Source: SZUA-444 sp965226565 (GTDB lineage: Bacteria; Bacillota; Clostridia; Oscillospirales; Ruminococcaceae). From it: a DNA stretch of 64,000 nucleotides. The stretch covers positions 1 through 64,000 of the forward strand of contig CBDDDI010000006.1 of assembly GCA_965226565.1 (NCBI GenBank), in the 5' to 3' direction. The notes beneath the pieces were generated by a model. It was given only the letters and a program-made list of their open reading frames with translations, did not search any database and was not told the origin of the DNA. Below, in pieces: positions 15,087 through 23,621 of the stretch; within the stretch, counting starts at the first letter, position 1; each line of letters starts with the position of its first letter. Both the position numbers and the translations under genes were made by a program.

Positions 15087-17708
15087 ATGAGAAAAGAGCT
15101 TAATAAGCTTTATGAACCAAAAGACGTAGAAGACAAAATATATAAGTATTGGATAGATAATGATTGTTTTAAATCAACTGTAGATAAAACTAAATCACCA
15201 TACACAATAGTTATTCCACCTCCAAACATCACAGGGCAACTTCATATGGGACATGCTCTTGATGAAACATTACAAGATATACTTATTAGATATAAAAGAA
15301 TGAGCGGGTTTGCTACTTTGTGGCTTCCTGGTACAGATCATGCTGCTATCGCAACTGAGGCTAAAATTGTTGAGGCAATGGCTAAAGAAGGTTTGACAAA
15401 AGACCAAATTGGTAGAGAAGCATTTATGGAACGTGCTTGGGAATGGAAAAACAAATTTGGTGGTAGAATTGTTGAACAGCTTAAAAAACTTGGATCATCA
15501 TGTGATTGGTCAAAAGAACGTTTTACTATGGATGAAGGTTGTAGTAAAGCTGTTAAAGAAGTTTTTGTTAATTTGTACAATAAAGGTCTTATTTATCGTG
15601 GAGAAAGAATTATAAATTGGTGTCCAAATTGTAAGACATCTATTTCTGATGCTGAAGTTGAACATGAAGATCAAGCTAGTCATTTTTGGCATTTAAGATA
15701 TCCTTTTAAAGATGGTTCTGGTTATTTGGAACTTGCTACTACTAGACCTGAAACATGTCTTGGTGATACTGCTGTTGCTGTTAATCCAAATGATGATAGA
15801 TATAAAGATATTGTTGGTAAAACTTTGATTTTGCCATTAGTAGGTAGAGAAATTCCTGTTGTTGCGGATGATTATGTTTCTGTTGATTTTGGAACAGGTG
15901 TTGTTAAAATTACTCCTGCTCATGATCCTAATGACTTTGAAATAGGTTTAAGACATGATTTGCCTGTTATTACTGTTTTAACTGATGATGCTAAAATTGT
16001 TGATGATTATCCAAAATATGCTGGTATGGACAGATATGAAGCTAGAGAAGCTATTGTTAAAGATCTTCAAGATGGCGGATTTGTTACAGAAATTGAGGAT
16101 TATGCTCATAATGTTGGAACATGTTATCGTTGTTCTACATCTGTTGAACCTAAGATTTCTAAACAATGGTTTGTTAAAATGGATGAACTTGCAAAACCTG
16201 CTATTGATGCTGTTAAAAACAAAGAAACTAAATTTGTTCCTGAACGTTTTGATAAAATATATTTCCATTGGCTTGAAAATATTAAAGATTGGTGTATTTC
16301 AAGACAAGTTTGGTGGGGCCATCAAATTCCTGCATATTATTGTGATAAATGTGGTGAGTTGGTTGTTTCTAAAGAGCATGTTGAAATTTGTCCAAAATGT
16401 AAAGGTAAACTTCGTCAAGATGAAGATACACTTGATACTTGGTTTTCTTCAGCTTTATGGCCATTTTCAACTCTTGGTTGGCCAGATAAAACAGAAGATT
16501 TGGATTATTTTTATCCAACATCAACTCTTGTTACTGGATATGATATAATTTTCTTCTGGGTTGTAAGAATGATGTTCTCTGGAATTGAACACATGGGAAA
16601 AGTTCCTTTTGATACTGTTCTTATTCATGGACTTGTTAGAGATTCTCAAGGTAGAAAAATGTCTAAATCTTTAGGTAATGGTATTGATCCACTTGAGGTT
16701 ATTGAAAAATACGGTGCTGATGCTTTAAGATTTATGCTTGCAACAGGTAATAGTCCTGGAAACGATATGAGATTTATTGAAGAAAAAGTTAAATCTTCAA
16801 GAAATTTTGCAAATAAACTTTGGAATGCTTCTAGATTTATTATGATGAATCTTTCAGAAGATTTTGTTGCTACTGGTTTGCCTGAAAATTTAAATATAGA
16901 AGATAAATGGATTATTTCAAAATTTAATACTCTTGCTAAAGAAGTTAATGAGAATTTTGATAGTTTTGAACTTGGTGTTGCTGTTCAAAAATTGTACGAT
17001 TTCATTTGGGATGTTTATTGCGATTGGTATATTGAGCTAACAAAACCTAGAATTATGGCTGGTGGTAAAACTGCTGAAACTGCTCAACAAGTTCTTGTTT
17101 GGGTTATGCAAGGGATGCTTAAATTATTACATCCATTTATGCCTTTTGTTACAGAAGAAATTTGGCAAGCTCTTATAAATAATAATAAACCTATTATGCT
17201 TGAAAGTTATCCTGTTTTTGATGAGAAATTAAAATTTGATACAGAAGAAAAAGAATTTGAAAAAATAATTTCTGCTATTAAAGCTATTAGAAATATAAGA
17301 TCAGAAATGAATGTTGTTCCTAGTGTTAAATCAAGTTTGTTTATTGAAACAACAGAAAAAGATGTTTTTGAAGCTGGAAAAATGTTCTTTGAACGTTTGG
17401 CGTATGCTAAAGATGTTCAAATTGTTAGTGAATATGAAAATTCAGATAGTGTAACTGTTGTTACTGCTGATGCTAAAATTTTTATTCCTTTATTTGATTT
17501 GGTTGATAGAGATAAAGAAATTGCAAGACTTAATAAAGAAAAGGCTAAAGTTCAAAAAGATATTGATTTTCTTTCTGGAAAGCTTAATAATCAAGGATTT
17601 TTAGCAAAAGCTCCTGAAAAATTAATTGAAGCAGAAAAAGCTAAACTTGCAAAAGCAAATGAGAAAATGGATAAAATTAATGAGAGTATAAATTCCTTTG
17701 CGAAATAG
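15087..17708 (+). CDS. valS: Valine-tRNA ligase
   Basis: About 873 residues, normal for the family. Class I synthetase signatures are clear: HIGH motif in PPPNITGQLHMGHA, KMSKS in GRKMSKSLGN, the editing domain (TTRPETCLGDTAVAV, TPAHDPNDFEIG), an anticodon-binding domain (SEMNVVPS region) and the C-terminal coiled-coil arm (LNKEKAKVQKDIDFLSGKL) characteristic of ValRS. It charges tRNA-Val. I chose ATG at 15087 because AAAAGGAGTG lies 6-7 bases upstream; the ATG at 15057 sits at the predicted transcription start. No T-box leader is present, unlike many Firmicute synthetase genes. folC follows 9 bases downstream, as is common in Bacillota. Confidence 0.96.
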   Translation: MRKELNKLYEPKDVEDKIYKYWIDNDCFKSTVDKTKSPYTIVIPPPNITGQLHMGHALDETLQDILIRYKRMSGFATLWLPGTDHAAIATEAKIVEAMAKEGLTKDQIGREAFMERAWEWKNKFGGRIVEQLKKLGSSCDWSKERFTMDEGCSKAVKEVFVNLYNKGLIYRGERIINWCPNCKTSISDAEVEHEDQASHFWHLRYPFKDGSGYLELATTRPETCLGDTAVAVNPNDDRYKDIVGKTLILPLVGREIPVVADDYVSVDFGTGVVKITPAHDPNDFEIGLRHDLPVITVLTDDAKIVDDYPKYAGMDRYEAREAIVKDLQDGGFVTEIEDYAHNVGTCYRCSTSVEPKISKQWFVKMDELAKPAIDAVKNKETKFVPERFDKIYFHWLENIKDWCISRQVWWGHQIPAYYCDKCGELVVSKEHVEICPKCKGKLRQDEDTLDTWFSSALWPFSTLGWPDKTEDLDYFYPTSTLVTGYDIIFFWVVRMMFSGIEHMGKVPFDTVLIHGLVRDSQGRKMSKSLGNGIDPLEVIEKYGADALRFMLATGNSPGNDMRFIEEKVKSSRNFANKLWNASRFIMMNLSEDFVATGLPENLNIEDKWIISKFNTLAKEVNENFDSFELGVAVQKLYDFIWDVYCDWYIELTKPRIMAGGKTAETAQQVLVWVMQGMLKLLHPFMPFVTEEIWQALINNNKPIMLESYPVFDEKLKFDTEEKEFEKIISAIKAIRNIRSEMNVVPSVKSSLFIETTEKDVFEAGKMFFERLAYAKDVQIVSEYENSDSVTVVTADAKIFIPLFDLVDRDKEIARLNKEKAKVQKDIDFLSGKLNNQGFLAKAPEKLIEAEKAKLAKANEKMDKINESINSFAK

Positions 17709-17717
17709 GTGAGATAA

Positions 17718-18992
17718 GTGTTAACATTTAGTCAAGCTATGGATTTTATTGATAGTTTTGATAAAAAAGGAAAACCAATTAAGGATTTAAAAAGGATTGT
17801 ATCATTGATGCATATCCTTGGTAATCCTCAAGATGATTTGAAATTTATTCATATAGCTGGAACAAATGGAAAAGGTTCTGTTGCACAAATGTGTAATAAT
17901 ATAATTTGTGACGCTGGATACAATGTAGGTCTTTTTACATCTCCTTTTATTGTTGAATATTCAGATAGAATTAGATTTAATAATATTAATATTTCTAAAC
18001 AAGATTTAGTTTTGATTGTTGAAAAAATTAAAAATGCTTTAGATAATTTTGATTATAAATCTGATTTTTCTCAGTTTGAAATTACTACTGCTATTGCTTT
18101 GTGTTATTTTAAAATGATGAAATGTGATGTCGTTGTTTTTGAAACAGGAATAGGTGGAAGACTCGATTCTACTAATGTTATTAATAATACTATTGTTTCA
18201 ATTATTACTTCTATTTCTTATGATCATACTGCTATACTTGGTGAAACATTAAAAGAAATTTCTTTTCACAAAGCTGGAATTATTAAATCAGGAAGACCTT
18301 GTGTCTTATCTTTAAATAATGCTGATGAAGTTGTTCAAGTGGTTAGTGATGAATGTGATGAAAAAAATTCAGAACTTGTTATTCCTGAAATATCAAAGGC
18401 TAAAATTAATAATATTGATTTTAAATCAACTTGTTTTGTTTATGATGATGTGGTTTATGAAATAAATATGAGTGGAAAACATCAAATGATTAATGCGATT
18501 AGTGTTATTGAATCTATGAGATTTTTGCAACAAGATGGATTTTTAATCACTAAACAGAATATTGTTAATGGAATAAAATCTGCAAAAGTTATGGCTAGAA
18601 TTGAGATTGTTGATGAAAAACCTATGGTTATTATTGATGGTGCTCATAATCAAGCTGGTGTTGATGCTTTGGCAAAATATTTAGATAATATTAAATATAA
18701 TAAATGTTATGCTGTTATTGGAATGATGTCTGATAAAAATGCTAAGAAAACGGTTAAGTGTTTAGTTGATAAAGTTGATGAGTTTTTTTGTGTTGATGAT
18801 TTTGCGTATAATTCATTTGCAGCAAATAAAATAAATGAGATTATTACAAAATGTGCTGGACAATCAACAATTTTATATAGTACTGAAAATGCAATTGAAA
18901 AGACTAAAGAATTAGCAAAAGAAAATGATTTGATATTAATATGTGGTTCATTATATTTAGCTTCTTATGCAAGAAAAATATATAAAAAATAG
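17718..18992 (+). CDS. folC: Bifunctional folylpolyglutamate synthase / dihydrofolate synthase
   Basis: The 424-residue protein adds glutamate to dihydropteroate and folates. Family signatures: FIHIAGTNGKGSVAQM (P-loop), LFTSPFIVEYSDRIR, FETGIGGRLDSTN, SYDHTAILGETLKEI and IDGAHNQAG. It starts with GTG preceded by AGGTGAGAT and follows valS by 9 bp in one transcription unit. A terminator stands 50 bp after the stop. Confidence 0.94.
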   Translation: MLTFSQAMDFIDSFDKKGKPIKDLKRIVSLMHILGNPQDDLKFIHIAGTNGKGSVAQMCNNIICDAGYNVGLFTSPFIVEYSDRIRFNNINISKQDLVLIVEKIKNALDNFDYKSDFSQFEITTAIALCYFKMMKCDVVVFETGIGGRLDSTNVINNTIVSIITSISYDHTAILGETLKEISFHKAGIIKSGRPCVLSLNNADEVVQVVSDECDEKNSELVIPEISKAKINNIDFKSTCFVYDDVVYEINMSGKHQMINAISVIESMRFLQQDGFLITKQNIVNGIKSAKVMARIEIVDEKPMVIIDGAHNQAGVDALAKYLDNIKYNKCYAVIGMMSDKNAKKTVKCLVDKVDEFFCVDDFAYNSFAANKINEIITKCAGQSTILYSTENAIEKTKELAKENDLILICGSLYLASYARKIYKK

Positions 18993-19041
18993 AAATCTTA
19001 TGTCATATATTCGTAATGATTTTGTAATTATAATAAAATTT

Positions 19042-19077
19042 AAGGTATTGAAATTTTAATTTCAATACCTTTTTTAT
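19042..19077 (+). terminator. terminator after valS-folC
   Basis: AAGGTATTGAAATT and AATTTCAATACCTT form a strong hairpin followed by T6. Confidence 0.85.
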
Positions 19078-19079
19078 AT

Positions 19080-19387
19080 TTGTTTATATGTTTATTATTT
19101 TAATTTTAACAACTGAAAATGACATTTAAATATATATTAAAATATTATGATACATATTTAATGTATTTTTATATATTTTTTACAAAAAGAATTTATCGTG
19201 TATACTTTTTGAGCGTTTTTTTAAAGATTTCATTGATTTTTATGTTGTATTATTATTCTTTAAAAATGCATATAATATAAATATTTTGCATTATAACATA
19301 AAAATATCGCTAAAAATGGCGATAGTAAAAAATATATATGTAATTTTATACATTGTATACAACTTTAATTCAAAAAGTGATTTTTTT
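19080..19387. other. gene-free stretch before the secreted-protein family
   Basis: AT-rich, no credible frame. The only structure seen is a small stem, TATCGC/GGCGATA (about 19306-19324), with a 7-base loop. The regulatory block of the first family gene follows. Confidence 0.4.
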
Positions 19388-19450
19388 TAACTAAATATGT
19401 AGACAATTGTAATATCACGTGATATAATAAAGCTGTAATCAAATTGTAAT
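19388..19450 (+). promoter_or_regulatory. family promoter of the first secreted paralogue
   Basis: TTAACTAAATATG leads into TAGACA (19400-19405), 17 bp, then TATAAT (19423-19428) with a TGA extension. A direct repeat CTGTAATCAAA/TTGTAAT (19433-19450) follows just after. The same layout recurs before four other family genes, at 23450, 27341, 29908 and 32678. Confidence 0.75.
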
Positions 19451-19552
19451 AAGATTATTCGACTAAATATCTTATGTTTTAAACTTTATTTTTTGCTAAA
19501 AGATTTTATTTGAATGATATTAATATTTTTAATTTTATAAGGAGGAATATAA

Positions 19553-20035
19553 ATGGCATTAATGAATTTAGCAACAAGAAATAGAAAAAAATTCTCAATA
19601 ATGTTAAGTATATTGGTGTTGTTAGCAATTTTAGTACCTACTATATCAATTACTGTATCAGCTGAAGAAGCAATTTCTACACAAGAAGAACTACAAGAAA
19701 AAATTAATAAAGGTGAAAAAAATATTTCTATTACTGGTCCAATAAGTGTATATAATTCCATTGATATTCCAAATGGAGTTACTATTAAAATAAATCGTGG
19801 AGGCCATTTAACAATTGGTGGAGGAAATTGTAATCTTCAAGGTACAATTGTTAATGATGCACATTTGACTGTATCTGGAGGAACTCTTTTAAATACAGGT
19901 AAATTATTAAATAATTCTGTTCTTACGCTTTCTGGTGGAGATTTTATTAATAATGCTAAAGTTGAAACAACATCCTCAAATGGAATGTTTATTTATGCTA
20001 ATTTTAGATCAACTGAAATGGTGAAGTTAAAGTAG
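19553..20035 (+). CDS. N-terminal fragment of a frameshifted secreted GH16 glucanase (shared delivery domain)
   Basis: The 160-residue frame has a signal peptide (MNLATRNRKKFSIMLSILVL, then a hydrophobic core ending near VSA). The shared beta-rich domain follows: GEKNISITGPISVYNSIDIP, GGHLTIGGG, SGGTLLNTGKLLNNSVLTLS, GGDFINN. It then ends abruptly (STEMVKLK, stop). In the paralogues the same point reads STEKGKVSV and continues. Here the continuation (GEVKVGDKAVIYYSNTFFDA) is in the +2 frame from 20020, so a single base appears to be missing near 20016-20020. With that base restored, the gene would run to 23229 and encode about 1,225 residues. RBS GGAGGAAT precedes the ATG. Confidence 0.85.
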   Translation: MALMNLATRNRKKFSIMLSILVLLAILVPTISITVSAEEAISTQEELQEKINKGEKNISITGPISVYNSIDIPNGVTIKINRGGHLTIGGGNCNLQGTIVNDAHLTVSGGTLLNTGKLLNNSVLTLSGGDFINNAKVETTSSNGMFIYANFRSTEMVKLK

Positions 20036-20103
20036 GAGATAAAGCAGTTATATATTATAGCAATACTTTTTTTGATGCTAATGGAAATAAAATTACTGAT
20101 AAT

Positions 20104-23100
20104 GTGACAAAAGGAACTTATAAATGGAGCACGAGTGTGAATGGATTTAAATCTGATGCTACTATAACATCAGCACCAACTACTACAAAACCAACTACTA
20201 CAAAAGAACCAACAAAACCAACAACTACTAAACCAGAGACTACAAAAAAGCCAGAAGTACCAACAACTAAAAAACCAGAAACATCTTTTTTACCAACAAC
20301 TTCAAACGAAGTAACTGTAGAACCAATAACTACAGAAGTTGTTGATTCAAATCCAGAAAAAGATAAACCAGATGTACCAAATATTCCTGTAACTCCAAAT
20401 GAGCCATCTAAGATTTTATCAGCTTATGAAGGAAAAACAAAAGTAAGCGTTTCTAGCATTGGAGATACATCAATTATATTACCAAAAATTAATAATACAG
20501 TACCACAATATTCTGATTTATCAAAATTTAAAATTGAGGTTAGTACTGATGGTGGTAATAAATACACTGCAATGACCAATGCATATGGCTATTGGAGTAA
20601 TAGAGCTACAAATGGAGAAGTTGTAATAGGTGTTTGGATTAAAAATATGAAAGCTAATACAAAAGTTCGTGTTTCATTAAAAGATAATCCAGAAGATAAT
20701 GTTGTTTATGATTTGGTAGCAGCAGATGGATCAACACCATCAGTTCCAATACCAAATTTTCCAGGAACACCAACAACTGAACCTACTACTACAAAATCAG
20801 ATGTTCCAAATAAACCAACAACCACAAAAACTAGTACATCAAATAATAATGAAATAATTGATCCTGAAATAACTAATCCAATTTCTGAAGAGCCAACAAA
20901 TCCGGCAAATCCAAATAAGCCAACAAATCCGACTTCTACAGCACCAACAATTACAAAAAAACCTGTTGAAACTAAATCGCCACAAGTTAGCAATGGTAAT
21001 TTCACAGTAAATAATATTGGTGGAGTTGGAACAGTATTACCATTAAGAAATGATAAGAGTACTATTTTATATTTGCCTTCATATAATGGAAAACCTTTAA
21101 CTGTAAGTGATTTGAAAAATTATCGTATTGATTTTAGTTATAATAGTGGAAGAACATATGTAGCTATGACTGATAATTATTCTTATGGTTATACAAGCCC
21201 ATCAAAAGGTATGTATGGATTTTGGAATCAAGGTAATGTAACAGGTATGTGGATTAAACCTATTACTAAATCTATTAAAATTAGAGTTTCAACAAAAATT
21301 GATACAACAGATTGTATTATATATTCAGTAAATGTTAATAATGAAGCAACTACAACGTCGCCAAATCCAGGAACAGATACACCTAATGAGACAACAAAAA
21401 ATCCTTCAAATGATGGTTCAACACCAAATATAGGTACAGATAAGCCTGATGAAACAACAGTTTCGAATGGAGAAAAACCAGATCCTTCAAATGGATCAGA
21501 AATATTGACTCCATTTAACAGAGATGGTGTTTTAAAAGAAATTGAAGTAGAACCAAATGGAAATTCAGGAATTGTATTTCCTAAAATAAACGGTAAAAAA
21601 TCATCTTTTTATGATTATAGTAAATTTCATTTTGAAATAAGTTTAGATGGCGGAAAAATATATATGCCACTTTCATCTAAATATTATTTTAAACAAGGTG
21701 GATATACTGGTGGAAAACAATATGCTTATTGGACAAATTCTACAAAAAGTGGAGAAACAGTGTCTGGAATTTGGATCAGAGAAGTTAGAGAAAGTATGAA
21801 AGTAAGAGTTTCATTAGTTTCAGATCCAAATCAAAATATAGTATATAATTTTAATGTTAAAGGTCAACCACAGCCAAAACCTGGTGATGAAAATTCTGAT
21901 ACAGAAACAACACCATCTAATGGTGAAACACCAACAACTCCTGAAAAACCAGAAGTTCCACAAGCTCCACAACATTCAAAAACTTTATCAGTTTATAACA
22001 GAGATGGAGTTCTTACTGAAATAGCAGTAGAACCAAATGGAAATTCAGGAATTGCATTTCCTAAAATTAACGGAAGAGTTTGTAATCAAACAGATTATAC
22101 AAAATTTAGATTTTATATAAGTATTGATGATGGGAAAGAATATCATCATATTTCAACTATGTATAGATATCGTAAAGGTGGATATACAGGAGGAAGACAA
22201 TATGGATTCTGGACAAATAAAACTGCAGCAGGAGAAATGGTGTCTGGAATATGGATTAGACAAGTTAATCACAATTTCAAATTAAAAGTATGCCTAAAAA
22301 GTGATCACTCAGATTATCTCGTATATAGCTTTGTTGTAGGAGCTAATACAGGAGCAATTACTCCAGAAGAAGTTGAAGGTGAGAATGCTGAAGGTGGCAA
22401 CACAGATGTAGAAACACCAGCAGGTGGATCAGGTTCATTTAATAAGTTGATTTGGTCTGATGAATTTAATGGAAGCAGTTTAGATAGATCAAAATGGAGC
22501 TATTCAACAGGTTATTATAGTAATGCTAGTAATTCAGGAACATGGGGCTGGGGAAATGAAGAACGTCAATGGTATTCATCTGATTCTAAAAATGTAAATG
22601 TAGGTAATGGAGCATTGAACTTAGTTTTATACAATGATCCTAAAAATAGTATTACTCAATATGGACATACTCATAATACGTCTGGTAGAGCGTTGTTCTC
22701 ATCAGGAAAAGTAGTAACAAAAGGTAAGTTCTCATTTAAATATGGTAGAATTGATGTAAGAGCTAAATGTTCATCTGGAACAGGATTGTGGCCAGCTATA
22801 TGGATGTTGCCGGAAGCAAATAAATATGGTGGATGGGCAGCATCAGGAGAGATTGATATATTTGAAGGTAGAGGAAGAAAACCTAATCAAGCATTAGGTA
22901 CAATTCATTATGGTAGTCAATGGCCAGGCAATAAATGTAATGGTAGAACAGCGGGTATTAGCAGTTTTACAGGATATCATGTTTATAGCGTAGAATGGAC
23001 TGCAAGAAGAATAACATGGTTTATTGATGGTGCACAAATACATACAGTATCTAATAATGATTGGTATTCTGGTGGTAGTAGCAATCCATCAGCACCATTT

Positions 23101-23229
23101 GATCAAAACTTCTATATTATTTTAAATCTAGCAGCAGGTGGAAAATTTGATGGTGGCAAAAATGTTAGTGGTACTCTTGCTGCTTCACATCCAAGCATGC
23201 AAGTAGACTATGTAAGAGTATATCAATAA
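20104..23229 (+). CDS. Secreted modular GH16 beta-1,3-glucanase, C-terminal part of the frameshifted gene
   Basis: This frame (open from about 20020) continues the previous fragment. It has Thr/Pro/Lys-rich linkers (TTTKPTTTKEP type) and four modules of about 110-120 residues ending in (W)I+(V)...K(V/I)R(V)S. Two are close to each other (NRDGVLKEIEVEPNGNSGIV and NRDGVLTEIAVEPNGNSGIA) with YTGGKQY and SGIWIR motifs. A C-terminal GH16 domain starts LIWSDEFNGSSLDRSKWSY. The catalytic motif is EIDIFE (Glu916, Asp918, Glu921 in this frame), the ExDxxE form of laminarinase-type GH16. The modules are probably carbohydrate- or surface-binding; I do not recognise a named family. The ATG at 20104 has no RBS, so separate translation is unlikely. 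Confidence 0.85.
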   Translation: MTKGTYKWSTSVNGFKSDATITSAPTTTKPTTTKEPTKPTTTKPETTKKPEVPTTKKPETSFLPTTSNEVTVEPITTEVVDSNPEKDKPDVPNIPVTPNEPSKILSAYEGKTKVSVSSIGDTSIILPKINNTVPQYSDLSKFKIEVSTDGGNKYTAMTNAYGYWSNRATNGEVVIGVWIKNMKANTKVRVSLKDNPEDNVVYDLVAADGSTPSVPIPNFPGTPTTEPTTTKSDVPNKPTTTKTSTSNNNEIIDPEITNPISEEPTNPANPNKPTNPTSTAPTITKKPVETKSPQVSNGNFTVNNIGGVGTVLPLRNDKSTILYLPSYNGKPLTVSDLKNYRIDFSYNSGRTYVAMTDNYSYGYTSPSKGMYGFWNQGNVTGMWIKPITKSIKIRVSTKIDTTDCIIYSVNVNNEATTTSPNPGTDTPNETTKNPSNDGSTPNIGTDKPDETTVSNGEKPDPSNGSEILTPFNRDGVLKEIEVEPNGNSGIVFPKINGKKSSFYDYSKFHFEISLDGGKIYMPLSSKYYFKQGGYTGGKQYAYWTNSTKSGETVSGIWIREVRESMKVRVSLVSDPNQNIVYNFNVKGQPQPKPGDENSDTETTPSNGETPTTPEKPEVPQAPQHSKTLSVYNRDGVLTEIAVEPNGNSGIAFPKINGRVCNQTDYTKFRFYISIDDGKEYHHISTMYRYRKGGYTGGRQYGFWTNKTAAGEMVSGIWIRQVNHNFKLKVCLKSDHSDYLVYSFVVGANTGAITPEEVEGENAEGGNTDVETPAGGSGSFNKLIWSDEFNGSSLDRSKWSYSTGYYSNASNSGTWGWGNEERQWYSSDSKNVNVGNGALNLVLYNDPKNSITQYGHTHNTSGRALFSSGKVVTKGKFSFKYGRIDVRAKCSSGTGLWPAIWMLPEANKYGGWAASGEIDIFEGRGRKPNQALGTIHYGSQWPGNKCNGRTAGISSFTGYHVYSVEWTARRITWFIDGAQIHTVSNNDWYSGGSSNPSAPFDQNFYIILNLAAGGKFDGGKNVSGTLAASHPSMQVDYVRVYQ

Positions 23230-23256
23230 TAATTAAAACAATAAACATAGATAAAA

Positions 23257-23290
23257 AATAAGCTTCCGATATTGGAGGCTTATTTTATTT
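23257..23290 (+). terminator. terminator after the first family gene
   Basis: AATAAGCTTCC and GGAGGCTTATT pair around a 6-base loop and are followed by a T-rich run. Confidence 0.75.
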
Positions 23291-23449
23291 TTCATATAAA
23301 AAAACGATATATATGCAAAAAGCATAAATAAAAACATTTACTATATAGTGTTTTACATATAAAATATACGTTTAAATGATATTATGAAACTGTGTATGAA
23401 ACCTTTGAGTATGCATTATACACAATCTTTATTAAATAAGTGTGTTATT

Positions 23450-23508
23450 TTAACTAAATATGTAGACTCATGGATTATATAGTGGTATAATTAAATTGTA
23501 ATCAAAAT
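23450..23508 (+). promoter_or_regulatory. family promoter of the 5'-nucleotidase paralogue
   Basis: TTAACTAAATATG, TAGACT (23463-23468), 17 bp, TATAAT (23486-23491) with TGG extension, then TTGTAATCAAAATGTAAT directly downstream, as at 19388. Confidence 0.75.
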
Positions 23509-23621
23509 GTAATTGAATAATTTGAAAGTAATATTTTGTTAAATATTTTGTAATCTGGATTTTATTTTTTAAAAAATCTATTTAAATAAATAATATTAGT
23601 ACTTCAATAGGAGGAATAAGA

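Noticed and set aside
15985..16548. A 187-residue plus-strand frame inside valS.
   Set aside because: Alternative frame of a clearly conserved synthetase gene.
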